From Thermus hydrothermalis (lineage in GTDB: Bacteria > Deinococcota > Deinococci > Deinococcales > Thermaceae), in assembly GCF_022760925.1 (NCBI RefSeq), contig NZ_JAKTNT010000003.1, forward strand, positions 62,001-126,000: a stretch of DNA of 64,000 bases. The letters are read 5' to 3'. Below, piece by piece: positions 45,149 through 56,217 of the stretch. The notes under the pieces were generated by a model. It saw only the letters and a program-made list of their open reading frames with translations. It did no database searches and was not told the origin of the DNA. The translations under genes and the position numbers were made by a program. The stretch's first letter is position 1. Every line of letters begins with the position of its first letter.

Positions 45149-45282
45149 CCTGCGGATGCAGGGAAAAAGAGGCCTTTGTGCCGGGTAAGCCCTGCATCTT
45201 GGGGAAAGGCGGTTCGGAGAGGAAACGCGGCAACTCGCCCGTCCCGTCTTCCCCAAAATCCCTGAAGGGGGTGTACGGGAAT
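45149..45282 (+). promoter_or_regulatory. slpA: structured slpA mRNA leader with competing hairpins
   Basis: Local hairpin CCTGC-GGAT-GCAGG (45149-45162) conflicts with a long-range perfect pairing of GATGCAGGG (45155-45163) with CCCTGCATC (45190-45198). A second perfect pairing, TTGGGGAA (45199-45206) with TTCCCCAA (45249-45256), closes a large loop before the start codon. No other gene is seen in 44814-45282. Confidence 0.6.
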
Positions 45283-48267
45283 ATGAAGAAGAGGCTAGTG
45301 GTACTTCTGGCAGGGCTCTTGACCGTGCTCTCCATGGGCTTCGGTCTGGCCCAGTTCTCCGATGTGCCCGCTGGGCACTGGGCCAAGGAGGCCGTGGAGA
45401 GCCTGGCGGCCAAGGGCATCATCGTGGGCTTCCCCGACGGTACCTACCGGGGGAACGAGACCCTGACCCGCTACCAGGCGGCTCTCCTCATCTACCGCCT
45501 CCTGCAGCAGATTGAGGAGGAGCTGAAGGCCAAGGGCGAATCCCCCACCATGGAGGCCATGTCCTCCGAGGACCTGGAGGCCCTGAAGAACGCCGTGCAG
45601 GAGCTCGCTGCTGAGCTCGCCGCCTTGGGTGTGCGGGTTTCCGCCCTGGAGGATAGCGCCGCCACCAAGGAGGACATCGCCCGCCTCGAGGCCCTGATTG
45701 AGGAGCTGAAGGCCCAGCCGGCCCCCGAGCCCGGCATGGACGCCGCCGCCCTCCAGGACCTCGCCGACCGGGTGGAGGCTGCCTCCATCGCCGCCGACAC
45801 CGCCTTGGCCCAGGCCCAGCAGCTTGCCGAGCAGCTGGACGCCTTGGCCCAGGACGTGGAGGGCGTGAAGGGCGACCTCTCCGCCCTCGGCACCCAGGTG
45901 GAGGCCAACGCCCAGGCCATCCAGGCCCTGAACGAGCTCGCCGTCCTCCTCAACCAGGACGTGCTGGCCCTGCAGGACCGGGTGACCGCCCTGGAAAAGT
46001 TGGTCTCCGGCGGCGCTGAGCTTCCCGACCTGGAGCAGTTCGCCTCCAAGGAGGACGTGGCCGCCGTCCAGGAGTTCGCCGCCGCCCTCCGCTCTGACCT
46101 GGTGGGGCTTTCCGAGAAGGTGGGGGCCCTCACCGAGCGGGTTTCCGGCCTCGAGGGGCAACTCAAAGAACTCTCCAAGGTGCAGTACTCCATCTCCGGC
46201 AGCCTCACCGCCACCTACGGTTACACGCAGGCCACGGGGCAGGACTTTGACGTGGACCGCCTCTTCCCGGGCAACAAGCTGAGCTCGGGTGTGGGAGAGG
46301 GTGACAACACCAATGGCCGTCGGCGCCCTGCGGTCCGCAGGGGCGACTTCAACAACCAAGACTTCACCGACCTGGGTGGCACCCTCAACTTCTCCGTGAA
46401 GGGCCAGGGGGTAGAGGCCACGGTGGAAACGGGCTTCTCCCTCACGCCCTTCAATGTGAACGTGGATAAGGCCCAGGTGAAGACCAGCGTGGATGGCCAG
46501 CCCCTTACCGTTACCCTGCAGGATGGGGACCACACTTTCCGCTTCAACCCCTACCTCTTTAGCAACGAGCGGGATGACGGCACGGCGGTACCTCGCTACG
46601 GGCTCACGGCTGTCTTGGAGGCTAACAAGCTTCCCTTGAACCCCACCTTGACCTTGGTGGTGGGTGCGGGGGCTACCTCTGAGCCTCGCTTGGCGCAAGG
46701 GAACAATGTAGTGTATGGGGCCTATGGTCCCGTTTTGGACGGCAACTACTTCGGTGCCCGGGTTCAGCTGGATGCCTTTGGGCTGAAGCCCGCCTTCTCC
46801 GTGGCCGGGCAGTGGAACGGTGGCAACAACCGCACCGCTTTCGGTGTGGACGTGAGCGGGAAGCTTTTGGACCTGGTGAGCCTCGAGGGTGCCTTCGTCC
46901 GTTCCTACCAGGCCGTGATACCCTTTGACGTGAACACGGCTACCTACGACGACGCTGCTTACATCAAGGGTGGCCTAGAGGCGAGCCTGGGGGGCATCGG
47001 GCTTAACCTCTCCGCCAACTACCGGAAGATTGACCCCGGCTTTGAAAACGGTGTGGCGGGCATGTCCGCCGACCACGCCTACTACTACTTTGGCGTGAAC
47101 CCCGGTTCTGATGGGAAGGGTGGGGCTCCCTTTGACGCCAACAACCGGGGCTTTGGGGTGGAAGGGTCGGTGAAGCTCCCCTTCCTGGGTGGGCTGGAGG
47201 TCCGGGGCTTTTTTGACCGCTCCGAAGCGGTGGACGGTACGGTGTCCCAACTTGCTTATCTGCAGCGGGCTTTGGCGGCCCAGGCCTGGAGCGTGGGGAC
47301 TACCCTAAACCTCTTCTCGGGCCTCCGCTTGGAGGGTTGGTTCAGCGATGTGCAGGTGGGGCCGAATCTCAGCAGCCTCAACCGCTACCCTGGCGTGTTG
47401 GGAGACCAGGCGGGGCTCTTTGAGGGCACCTACAACTTCTACCTCTACGGTAGCCGCGACGAGCGCTGGTCCAGTGGCTTTGGCGTCCAGCTGGTCCACG
47501 ATGGCAAGGCGAAGGATGCCCTGCTTTCGGGTCTGGACGTGACCGCCGGCTTCCGCCGCTACTACCACCCGGCGACCAACGCTTACGATATGCAGGACAT
47601 CCTGGTGGCGGGGCAGTACAGCCTCAAGCTTGGTCCCATCAGCGCCACGCCCTTCGCCCGTTATCGCATCTTTGCTCAGCAGGGCACCAATAGCACCTAC
47701 CAGAACTACTCGGATAACCAGTCACTTCCCCCCGGTACCCCTGCTACGGTTAGTGTCTACGATTACACCACCTACAAGATCGGGGCTACGGTAAGCACCG
47801 ATCCCTTGGCAATTCCCTTGAAGCCCTCCTTGGCCGGAGCCGCGGCGTACAGGGTGGTGGACATTACGGAGCCCGCTGGCGTCAATGATGCCAAGGAGAC
47901 CTTCTGGCGCCTCCAGCTGAGCCTGAACGAATTCCTCTTCCAGGGGAGCAGGTTCAGCGTGGGTTACGCCTGGTACCGGGGTGAGAATGTGGTAACTCCG
48001 GATGTGCCCTCCACGGTTCCGGCTCGGGGGTACACCAGCAACCTCACCGCCTTTGATGACCGGGTCTTCGCCTACCCGGGCCAGGTGCAGTACCCCTGGA
48101 ACCTGACGGCTTTGGGCACTGCCACGGGTGTGGTCCGGGGCTGGTACGCGGAGTGGACCTTCTCCGGCCTGGAGGTGGCCGCGGGCATCTTTGACCTGCT
48201 GGACGCTAGCGACACCGTCCAGTCCACCGGGGCGGGCTTCAAGGTAAGCTACACCGTGAAGTTCTAA
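45283..48267 (+). CDS. slpA: S-layer protein SlpA
   Basis: 994 residues. Signal peptide (RLVVLLAGLLTVLSMGFGLA), one SLH domain (FSDVPAGHWAKEAVESLAAK ... FPDGTYRGNETLTRYQAA, about 24-80) that binds secondary wall polymer, a long coiled coil (about 85-300), then a beta-barrel-like region ending in Phe (SYTVKF), as in outer-membrane proteins. Codons are less biased to C/G third base (GGT, GCT, GTT), typical of very high expression. ATG 45283 chosen by the signal peptide; a longer in-frame start would lie in the leader. T. thermophilus SlpA is slightly shorter. Confidence 0.93.
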   Translation: MKKRLVVLLAGLLTVLSMGFGLAQFSDVPAGHWAKEAVESLAAKGIIVGFPDGTYRGNETLTRYQAALLIYRLLQQIEEELKAKGESPTMEAMSSEDLEALKNAVQELAAELAALGVRVSALEDSAATKEDIARLEALIEELKAQPAPEPGMDAAALQDLADRVEAASIAADTALAQAQQLAEQLDALAQDVEGVKGDLSALGTQVEANAQAIQALNELAVLLNQDVLALQDRVTALEKLVSGGAELPDLEQFASKEDVAAVQEFAAALRSDLVGLSEKVGALTERVSGLEGQLKELSKVQYSISGSLTATYGYTQATGQDFDVDRLFPGNKLSSGVGEGDNTNGRRRPAVRRGDFNNQDFTDLGGTLNFSVKGQGVEATVETGFSLTPFNVNVDKAQVKTSVDGQPLTVTLQDGDHTFRFNPYLFSNERDDGTAVPRYGLTAVLEANKLPLNPTLTLVVGAGATSEPRLAQGNNVVYGAYGPVLDGNYFGARVQLDAFGLKPAFSVAGQWNGGNNRTAFGVDVSGKLLDLVSLEGAFVRSYQAVIPFDVNTATYDDAAYIKGGLEASLGGIGLNLSANYRKIDPGFENGVAGMSADHAYYYFGVNPGSDGKGGAPFDANNRGFGVEGSVKLPFLGGLEVRGFFDRSEAVDGTVSQLAYLQRALAAQAWSVGTTLNLFSGLRLEGWFSDVQVGPNLSSLNRYPGVLGDQAGLFEGTYNFYLYGSRDERWSSGFGVQLVHDGKAKDALLSGLDVTAGFRRYYHPATNAYDMQDILVAGQYSLKLGPISATPFARYRIFAQQGTNSTYQNYSDNQSLPPGTPATVSVYDYTTYKIGATVSTDPLAIPLKPSLAGAAAYRVVDITEPAGVNDAKETFWRLQLSLNEFLFQGSRFSVGYAWYRGENVVTPDVPSTVPARGYTSNLTAFDDRVFAYPGQVQYPWNLTALGTATGVVRGWYAEWTFSGLEVAAGIFDLLDASDTVQSTGAGFKVSYTVKF

Positions 48268-48284
48268 GGGCTCCTTGGGCCCTT

Positions 48285-48310
48285 CCCCCCGCCCCTGGGC
48301 GGGGGGTTTT
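48285..48310 (+). terminator. slpA: intrinsic terminator of slpA
   Basis: Ten-base arms CCCCCCGCCC and GGGCGGGGGG with a minimal loop, followed by TTTTCCTTT. Confidence 0.9.
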
Positions 48311-48331
48311 CCTTTGCCCTAAACTAAGGGG

Positions 48332-50329
48332 ATGACCTTCCGCTACCGGGGTCCTGAACCCAAGGGGGACCAGCCCAAGGCCATCGGGGAGCTGGTGGCG
48401 GCTTTAAGGGATGGAGAGCGCTACCTGACCCTCCTCGGGGCCACGGGCACGGGGAAGACGGTGACCATGGCCAAGGTCATAGAGGCCCTGGGCCGCCCCG
48501 CCTTGGTCCTCGCCCCCAACAAGATCCTGGCGGCGCAGCTCGCCGCGGAGTTCCGGGAGCTTTTCCCGGAGAACGCCGTGGAGTACTTCATCAGCTACTA
48601 CGACTACTACCAGCCCGAGGCCTACGTGCCGGGCCGGGACCTCTACATAGAGAAGGACGCTAGCATCAACCCCGAGATTGAGCGCCTAAGGCACTCCACC
48701 ACCCGAAGCCTCCTCACCCGGCGGGACGTGATCGTGGTGGCCTCGGTTTCCGCCATCTACGGCCTGGGGGACCCTCGGGAGTACCGGGCGCGGAACCTAG
48801 TGGTGGAGCGGGGCATGGCCTACCCCAGGGAGGCCCTTTTGGAGCGCCTCTTGGAGCTGGGCTACGAGCGGAACGAGATTGACCTGGCCCCGGGCCGCTT
48901 CCGGGCCAAGGGGGAGGTCTTGGAGATCTTCCCCGCGTACGACACCGAGCCCATCCGGCTGGAGCTTTTTGGGGACGAGGTGGAGCGCATCAGCCAGGTC
49001 CACCCCATCACGGGGGAGCGGCTTCGGGAGCTTCCCGGCTTCGTGCTCTTCCCCGCCACCCACTACCTCTCCCCGGAGGGTCTGGAGGAGATCCTGGCCG
49101 AGATCCGCAAGGAGCTGGAGGAAAGGGTCCGCTACTTTGAGGAGCGGGGGGAGGTCCTCTACGCCCAGCGCCTCAAGGAGCGCACCCTTTACGACCTGGA
49201 GATGCTCAGGGTCATGGGGACCTGCCCAGGGGTGGAGAACTACGCCCGCTACTTCACGGGCAAGGCCCCGGGGGAGCCCCCTTACACCCTTCTGGACTAC
49301 TTCCCCGAGGACTTCCTGGTCTTCCTGGACGAGTCCCACGTGACCGTGCCCCAGCTCCAGGGGATGTACCGGGGGGATTACGCCCGCAAGAAGACCCTGG
49401 TGGACTACGGCTTCCGCCTGCCCAGCGCCCTGGACAACCGCCCCTTGCGCTTTGAGGAGTTCTTGGAGCGGGTTTCCCAGGTGGTCTTCGTCTCCGCCAC
49501 CCCCGGGCCCTTTGAGCTCGCCCACTCGGGCCGCATCGTGGAGCAGATCATCCGCCCCACGGGGCTTCTGGACCCCTTGGTGGTGGTGAAGCCCACGGAG
49601 AACCAGATCCTGGACCTCATGGAGGGGATCCGGGAAAGGGCGCAAAGGGGGGAGCGCACCCTGGTCACGGTGCTCACCGTGCGCATGGCGGAGGAGCTCA
49701 CGAGCTTTTTGGTGGAGCACGGCATCCGCGCCCGCTACCTCCACCACGAGCTGGACGCCTTTGAGCGCCAGGCCCTCATCCGGGACCTCCGGCTAGGCCA
49801 CTACGACTGCCTGGTGGGCATCAACCTGTTGCGGGAGGGCCTGGACATCCCCGAGGTTTCCCTGGTGGCCATCCTGGACGCCGACAAGACGGGCTTTTTG
49901 CGGAGCGAACGGAGCCTCATCCAGACCATTGGCCGGGCGGCGCGGAACGCCCGGGGGGAGGTGTGGCTCTACGCCGACCAGGTGTCCGAGGCCATGGAAA
50001 GGGCCATCGCCGAGACCAACCGCAGGCGGGCCATCCAGGAGGCCTACAACCGGGAGCACGGCATCGTGCCCGAAACGGTGAGGAAGGAGGTGCGGGCGGT
50101 GATCCGCCCCGAGGGGTACGAGGAGGCCGCCTTGGAGCCCCTTTGGGCGGAGGAGGACCTGAAGGAGCGCATCGCCGAGCTGGAGCTCGCCATGTGGCAG
50201 GCGGCGGAGGCCTTGGACTTTGAGCGGGCGGCGAGGCTTCGGGACGAGCTTCGGGCCCTCGAGGCCCGCCTCCAAGGGATCAAGGCCCCCGAGCCCGTGC
50301 CGGGGAAGAGGAGGCGGAGGAAGCGCTAA
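48332..50329 (+). CDS. uvrB: excinuclease ABC subunit B
   Basis: 665 residues. Nucleotide-excision-repair helicase: Walker [14 protein letters not shown], beta-hairpin [10 protein letters not shown] that clamps [24 protein letters not shown], and a C-terminal UVR domain that binds UvrC. TAAACT (48320-48325) ends 6 bases before ATG, so leaderless. Confidence 0.97.
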   Translation: MTFRYRGPEPKGDQPKAIGELVAALRDGERYLTLLGATGTGKTVTMAKVIEALGRPALVLAPNKILAAQLAAEFRELFPENAVEYFISYYDYYQPEAYVPGRDLYIEKDASINPEIERLRHSTTRSLLTRRDVIVVASVSAIYGLGDPREYRARNLVVERGMAYPREALLERLLELGYERNEIDLAPGRFRAKGEVLEIFPAYDTEPIRLELFGDEVERISQVHPITGERLRELPGFVLFPATHYLSPEGLEEILAEIRKELEERVRYFEERGEVLYAQRLKERTLYDLEMLRVMGTCPGVENYARYFTGKAPGEPPYTLLDYFPEDFLVFLDESHVTVPQLQGMYRGDYARKKTLVDYGFRLPSALDNRPLRFEEFLERVSQVVFVSATPGPFELAHSGRIVEQIIRPTGLLDPLVVVKPTENQILDLMEGIRERAQRGERTLVTVLTVRMAEELTSFLVEHGIRARYLHHELDAFERQALIRDLRLGHYDCLVGINLLREGLDIPEVSLVAILDADKTGFLRSERSLIQTIGRAARNARGEVWLYADQVSEAMERAIAETNRRRAIQEAYNREHGIVPETVRKEVRAVIRPEGYEEAALEPLWAEEDLKERIAELELAMWQAAEALDFERAARLRDELRALEARLQGIKAPEPVPGKRRRRKR

Positions 50330-50332
50330 ATC

Positions 50333-50361
50333 TTGACGCCTTCCCCGCCTCTTGGTATAGT
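50333..50361 (+). promoter_or_regulatory. tRNA-Asn promoter
   Basis: TTGACG (50333-50338), exact 17-base spacer, TATAGT (50356-50361), 15 bases before the mature tRNA. Confidence 0.85.
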
Positions 50362-50376
50362 GCATCCTGCGGTCGG

Positions 50377-50452
50377 TCCGCGGTAGCTCAGCTGGTAGAG
50401 CGGCCGGCTGTTAACCGGTTGGTCGCAGGTTCGAGTCCTGCCCGCGGAGCCA
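50377..50452 (+). tRNA. tRNA-Asn (GUU)
   Basis: Acceptor TCCGCGG/CCGCGGA, anticodon loop CTGTTAA giving GUU, T-arm GGTTCGAGTCC, encoded CCA. Its anticodon makes it a substrate of the tgt enzyme encoded in the window. Confidence 0.96.
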
Positions 50453-50455
50453 AAA

Positions 50456-50486
50456 GGGGGCCTGAGGGCCCCCTGGGTCTTTTATT
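50456..50486 (+). terminator. terminator of tRNA-Asn
   Basis: Hairpin GGGGGCC (50456-50462) with GGCCCCC (50467-50473), followed by TTTTATTT at 50480-50486. Confidence 0.8.
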
Positions 50487-50502
50487 TGGGGGGAAGAGGG
50501 GG

Positions 50503-50508
50503 TATAAT
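50503..50508 (+). promoter_or_regulatory. -10 element of the rpsF operon
   Basis: Perfect TATAAT; start near 50515, leader about 35 bases with GAGGAGGT before ATG 50550. -35 is weak. Confidence 0.65.
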
Positions 50509-50549
50509 CTTTCCCCGTGCGGCCTGCCGGGCCCGGAGAGGAGGTGAAG

Positions 50550-50855
50550 ATGCGCAGGTACGAGGTGAACATCATTCTTAACCCCAACCTGGAGCAAAGC
50601 CAGCTCGCCCTGGAGAAGGAGATCATCGCCAAGGCCCTCGAGGCCTTTGGGGCGCAGGTTTTGAAGGTGGAAGAGTGGGGGGTGCGGCGCCTAGCCTACC
50701 CCATCGCCAAGGACCCCCAAGGGTACTTCCTCTTCTTCCAGGTGGAGATGCCCGAGGACCGGGTGAACGACCTGGCCCGGGAGCTCCGGATCCGCGACAA
50801 CGTGCGCCGGGTCATGGTGGTTAAGGCCCAGGAGCCCCTCCTCAGCAAGGCGTAA
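50550..50855 (+). CDS. rpsF: ribosomal protein bS6
   Basis: 101 residues, same length as T. thermophilus S6; opens MRRYEVNIILNPNL, with EEWGVRRLAYPI and YFLFFQVEMP strands. Binds S18 in the 30S platform. ATG 50550 follows GAGGAGGTGAAG; an upstream in-frame start precedes the ribosome site. First gene of rpsF-ssb-rpsR-rplI. Confidence 0.97.
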   Translation: MRRYEVNIILNPNLEQSQLALEKEIIAKALEAFGAQVLKVEEWGVRRLAYPIAKDPQGYFLFFQVEMPEDRVNDLARELRIRDNVRRVMVVKAQEPLLSKA

Positions 50856-50864
50856 ACTTTTGAC

Positions 50865-51665
50865 ATGGCAAGAGGCCTGAACCGCGTATACCTCATCGGC
50901 TCCCTCACTTCCCGGCCGGACATGCGCTATACCCCGGGTGGGCTCGCCATCCTGGAGCTCAACCTGGCCGGGCAGGACACCCTTTGGGACGAGTCCGGCC
51001 AGGAACGGGAACTCCCCTGGTACCACCGGGTGCGGCTTCTGGGCCGCCAGGCGGAGATGTGGGGGGATGTCTTGGAAAGGGGCCAGCTCCTCTTCGTGGA
51101 GGGGCGGCTGGAGTACCGCCAGTGGGAGCGGGACGGGGAGAAGCGGAGCGAAGTGCAGGTGCGGGCCGACTTCATTGACCCCTTGGACGCCCGCGGGCGG
51201 GAAACCCAAGAGGACGCCAAGAGCCAGCCAAGGCTCCGCCACGCCCTGAACCAGGTGGTCCTCATGGGCAACCTCACCCGGGACCCCGAGCTCCGCTACA
51301 CCCCCCAGGGGACGGCGGTGGCCCGGCTGGGCCTGGCGGTGAACGAGCGCCGCCGGGGAGGTGGGGCCGAGGAGGAGAAGACCCACTTCATAGAGGTTCA
51401 GGCCTGGCGCGACCTGGCCGAGTGGGCCGGGGAGCTGAGGAAGGGCGATGGGCTTTTGGTGATCGGCCGTTTGGTGAACGACTCCTGGACGAGCTCCAGC
51501 GGGGAAAGGCGCTTCCAGACCCGCGTGGAAGCCCTCCGCTTGGAGCGACCCACCCGTGGGCCTGCCCAGACCGGCGGAAGCAGGCCCCAACCGGTCCAGA
51601 CGGGTGGGGTGGACATTGACGAGGGACTCGAGGACTTCCCGCCGGAGGAGGATTTGCCGTTTTGA
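50865..51665 (+). CDS. ssb: single-stranded DNA-binding protein (two OB folds)
   Basis: 266 residues with two OB folds in tandem (about 1-110, opening [14 protein letters not shown]; about 125-230, opening [20 protein letters not shown]), then a Gly/Pro linker and the acidic partner-binding tip [10 protein letters not shown]. This double-OB form, working as a dimer, is characteristic of Deinococcus-Thermus. Confidence 0.97.
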   Translation: MARGLNRVYLIGSLTSRPDMRYTPGGLAILELNLAGQDTLWDESGQERELPWYHRVRLLGRQAEMWGDVLERGQLLFVEGRLEYRQWERDGEKRSEVQVRADFIDPLDARGRETQEDAKSQPRLRHALNQVVLMGNLTRDPELRYTPQGTAVARLGLAVNERRRGGGAEEEKTHFIEVQAWRDLAEWAGELRKGDGLLVIGRLVNDSWTSSSGERRFQTRVEALRLERPTRGPAQTGGSRPQPVQTGGVDIDEGLEDFPPEEDLPF

Positions 51666-51931
51666 GCACGAAAAACGCTAAACCCACCAAGAAGGAGGCG
51701 CAGCGGCGCCCCTCCCGGAAGGCCAAGGTGAAGGCCACCCTGGGAGAGTTTGACCTGAAGGACTACCGGAACGTGGAGGTTTTAAAGCGGTTCCTGTCGG
51801 AGACGGGGAAGATCCTTCCCCGCCGCCGCACGGGGCTTAGCGCCAAGGAGCAGCGGATCCTGGCCAAGACCATCAAGCGGGCCAGGATTTTGGGGCTTCT
51901 TCCCTTCACGGAGAAGCTGGTGCGCAAGTAG
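51662..51931 (+). CDS. rpsR: ribosomal protein bS18
   Basis: 89 residues from TTG 51662, opening [14 protein letters not shown]; core [19 protein letters not shown]. Overlaps the ssb stop by 4 bases, consistent with coupling. Binds S6. Confidence 0.96.
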   Translation: MSTKNAKPTKKEAQRRPSRKAKVKATLGEFDLKDYRNVEVLKRFLSETGKILPRRRTGLSAKEQRILAKTIKRARILGLLPFTEKLVRK

Positions 51932-51940
51932 GGGGTGGAC

Positions 51941-52384
51941 ATGAAGGTCATCCTGCTAGAACCCCTGGAGAACCTGGGCGATGTGGGCCAGGTGGTGAAC
52001 GTCAAGCCCGGCTACGCCAGGAACTACTTGTTGCCTAGGGGCCTCGCCGTCTTGGCCACGGAGAGCAACCTGAAGGCCTTGGAGGCCAAGATCCGCGCCC
52101 AGGCCAAGCGCCTGGCGGAGCGCAAGGCGGAGGCGGAGCGGCTTAAGGAGATCCTGGAGAACCTCACCCTCACCATCCCGGTGCGGGCGGGGGAGAACAA
52201 GATCTATGGCTCCGTCACCGCCAAGGACATCGCCGAGGCCCTGGCCCGCCAGCACGGCATCACCATTGACCCCAAGCGCCTCGCCCTGGAGCGGCCCATC
52301 AAGGAACTCGGGGAGTATGTCCTCACCTACAAGCCCCACCCCGAGGTGCCCATCCAGCTCAAGGTGAGCGTGGTGGCCCAGTAG
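51941..52384 (+). CDS. rplI: ribosomal protein bL9
   Basis: 147 residues: N-terminal domain MKVILLEPLENLGDVGQVV, long connecting helix, C-terminal RNA-binding domain. Start ATG 51941, with GGGGGTGG before it. Confidence 0.97.
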   Translation: MKVILLEPLENLGDVGQVVNVKPGYARNYLLPRGLAVLATESNLKALEAKIRAQAKRLAERKAEAERLKEILENLTLTIPVRAGENKIYGSVTAKDIAEALARQHGITIDPKRLALERPIKELGEYVLTYKPHPEVPIQLKVSVVAQ

Positions 52385-52406
52385 GGGCTAGGCCCGGCAG
52401 GCCGCG

Positions 52407-52426
52407 GGGCGGGGGAAACCCCGCCC
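52407..52426. terminator. hairpin between rplI and the convergent flavoenzyme
   Basis: GGGCGGGG (52407-52414), GAAA tetraloop, CCCCGCCC (52419-52426), then TTA. Placed to serve both converging genes. Confidence 0.75.
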
Positions 52427-53683
52427 TTACCCATAGAGCCACCCCGGGCCGAGCTCCTCCAGCCGGGCCACTCCCATGAGGGCCAGGGTGAGCTCCAGCT
52501 CGGCCAGGAAGTGGTCTAAAAGGGCGCCCACCCCCTTTTCCCCCCGGAGGGCTAAGGCGTAGACGTAGGGCCGCCCAAGCCCCACCGCCTGGGCCCCCAG
52601 GGCCAGGGCCTTCACCGCATCCGCCCCGGTGCGGACGCCGCTATCCATCAAGACGGGAACCTTTCCCCCTGCTGCCTCCACCGCCAGGGGAAGGGCCTTC
52701 AGGGCAGCGAGGCTTCCGTCCACTTGCCTTCCCCCGTGGTTGGAAACGTAGACCCCGTCCACCCCCAGGGCCACGGCCTGGGCCACGTCCTCGGGGTGGA
52801 GGAGGCCCTTGAGGAGGAGGGGCAAGGCGGTGGCCTCCCGCACCCGGCGCACCTCCTCCCAGGAGAGCTCGGGGAAGGAGTAGGTGGCCACGAAGCGGCG
52901 CACCGCCTTTTGCATCTGGGGAAGGCTTAGGCCGAAGCGCTTCCCGGCCCGCCTGAGGGCGAGGAGGTTTTGGAGAAGGGCCAGGGTGGGCCTTGGGCGC
53001 AGGCTAGGCCCCTCCAAGGGCTCTTCCAAGGCGGCGCGGAAAGCGGGGTCCGTGAGGTACATGGCGAGGCCCTGCCCCTTGAGGAAAGGGAGGTGGCCCA
53101 GTTCCAAATCCCTGGGCCGCCAGCCCAGTTGCACCGTGTCCACGGTGAGGACCACCCCGGCGCACCCCGCCTTTTCCGCCCGGCGGAGGAAGCTTGCCAC
53201 CACCCGGGGGTCGGTGGAGTGGTAGAGCTGGAAGAAGACCAGGGCTTCGGGGTTTACCCCTTTGGCCGCCTCCACCACCTCCTCCAAGGGGTACGAGGCC
53301 TGGTTGGAAACCATAAAGGGGATGCCCCGCTGGGCGGCGGCCCGGACCGCGGCGAGCTCCGCCTCCGGGTGGGCGAGCTCTAGGACGCCGATGGGGGCGA
53401 GGAACAGGGGGGCGGCCCAGGGCTTTCCCCACAGGGTGAGCGTGAGGTCCAGGGGCGGGGCGCCCCGGAGCATCCTGGGCCAAAGGGCCACCTGGGCGAA
53501 GGCCCGGCGGTTTTGCTCCATGGTGGCCTCGAGGCCCGCCCCGCCCGCCACGTAGGCGAAGGCCTCGGGGGACATGCGCCTTTTCGCCGCCCTTTCCAAG
53601 GCCTCGGGGTGCAGGGGCAAAGGCGGTCTTTCCCCAAGGAAGCCCCGCAGGTAGATGGCCTGTTGCACCCTCCTTCCCCACAT
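52427..53683 (-). CDS. FMN-dependent alpha-hydroxy-acid dehydrogenase (lactate oxidase-like)
   Basis: 418 residues of the FMN TIM-barrel family: AYVAGGAGLEATMEQNRRAF opener, SNQASYPLEEV, LTVDTVQLGWRPRDLE, LLKGLLHPEDV (FMN Lys), YVSNHGGRQVDG (catalytic His) and DSGVRTGADAVKAL. Closest in style to lactate 2-monooxygenase-like enzymes; the substrate is an L-2-hydroxy acid. ATG 53683 has TATAAT 12 bases upstream. Confidence 0.88.
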   Translation of the reverse strand: MWGRRVQQAIYLRGFLGERPPLPLHPEALERAAKRRMSPEAFAYVAGGAGLEATMEQNRRAFAQVALWPRMLRGAPPLDLTLTLWGKPWAAPLFLAPIGVLELAHPEAELAAVRAAAQRGIPFMVSNQASYPLEEVVEAAKGVNPEALVFFQLYHSTDPRVVASFLRRAEKAGCAGVVLTVDTVQLGWRPRDLELGHLPFLKGQGLAMYLTDPAFRAALEEPLEGPSLRPRPTLALLQNLLALRRAGKRFGLSLPQMQKAVRRFVATYSFPELSWEEVRRVREATALPLLLKGLLHPEDVAQAVALGVDGVYVSNHGGRQVDGSLAALKALPLAVEAAGGKVPVLMDSGVRTGADAVKALALGAQAVGLGRPYVYALALRGEKGVGALLDHFLAELELTLALMGVARLEELGPGWLYG

Positions 53684-53695
53684 GGGTTTGCCCGG

Positions 53696-53703
53696 ATTAT
53701 ACT
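53696..53703. promoter_or_regulatory. overlapping divergent -10 elements
   Basis: Minus-strand TATAAT (53701-53696, with TTGCCT 16 bases upstream) and plus-strand TATACT (53698-53703) share four bases, so the flavoenzyme and SDR promoters are mutually exclusive. Confidence 0.7.
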
Positions 53704-53711
53704 CCGTCCAA

Positions 53712-54533
53712 ATGGAAAGGCAAGTGCTCGTCACCGGGGCAGGAAGCGGCATCGGCCGGGCCACGGCCCGGCGCCTCGCCCAGAGGGGCTTCCGGGTCTA
53801 CGGCGGGGTGCGCCGGGAGGAGGACGCCGAGGCCCTAAGGGCGGAGGGCATCACCCCCCTTTTTCTGGACGTGACCCGGGAGGAGGACCTGGAGAGGGCC
53901 CGGGAGGCCTTGAGGGAAGGGCTCTACGGCCTCGTGGCCAACGCCGGCATCGCCGTGGCCGGGCCCTTGGAGCTCGTGCCCCTTTCCGCCTTCCGCCAGG
54001 CCCTGGAGGTGAACGTCCTCGGGGCCTTGGCCACGGTGAAGGCTTTTTTGCCCTCCCTGCGGCAAAGCCGGGGGCGGGTGGTCCTCATGGGCTCGGTTTC
54101 CGGCCTGGTGGCCCTCCCCCTCATGGGGCCCTACGCCGCCAGCAAGTTCGCCCTCGAGGCCCTGGCGGACGCCCTCAGGGTGGAGCTTCGCCCCTTTGGC
54201 GTCCGGGTTTCCCTCATTGAGCCGGGCTCCGTGGCCACCCCCATCTGGGAGCGCTCCCTGAGGGCGGCCGAGGCCTACCTGGCGCCCCCTCCCCCGGGCA
54301 CGGAAGGGGTCTATGGCCGCTACCTGGAGGTGGCCCGAAGGCTAGCGGAAAGGAACGCCCGGAGGGGCCTTCCCCCCGAGCGGGTGGCGGAGGCGGTGCT
54401 CGAGGCCCTGGAGAGCGAAAACCCCAAGGCCCGCTACCTGGTGGCCCACCCCGCCCGCATCCGGGAAACCCTCCTCCTCAGGCTCCTTCCCACCCCTTGG
54501 CGGGACCGGCTCATCGCCCGGTTTCTGGGCTAG
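53712..54533 (+). CDS. short-chain dehydrogenase/reductase
   Basis: 273 residues: NAD(P) motif VTGAGSGIGRATA, NAGIAVAGPL, catalytic Ser in MGSVSGLVALP and Tyr/Lys in YAASKFALE. Substrate unknown. ATG 53712 lies 8 bases after TATACT; an upstream extension is rejected. Confidence 0.87.
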   Translation: MERQVLVTGAGSGIGRATARRLAQRGFRVYGGVRREEDAEALRAEGITPLFLDVTREEDLERAREALREGLYGLVANAGIAVAGPLELVPLSAFRQALEVNVLGALATVKAFLPSLRQSRGRVVLMGSVSGLVALPLMGPYAASKFALEALADALRVELRPFGVRVSLIEPGSVATPIWERSLRAAEAYLAPPPPGTEGVYGRYLEVARRLAERNARRGLPPERVAEAVLEALESENPKARYLVAHPARIRETLLLRLLPTPWRDRLIARFLG

Positions 54534-54584
54534 GGTTTTGTGGCCCAAGGCTTGGGCCGGGGGCGGGAAAAGGGGTATCCTTAG

Positions 54585-56208
<1,624 letters not shown>

Positions 56209-56217
56209 AATCCCGCC

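Noticed and set aside
45295-46698. 467-codon frame opposite slpA
   Set aside because: Shadow of the slpA coiled coil; Gly/Leu/His-rich with no motif.
50388-50632. Minus-strand frames over tRNA-Asn and the rpsF leader
   Set aside because: They run through a tRNA, a terminator and a promoter; coding is not credible.
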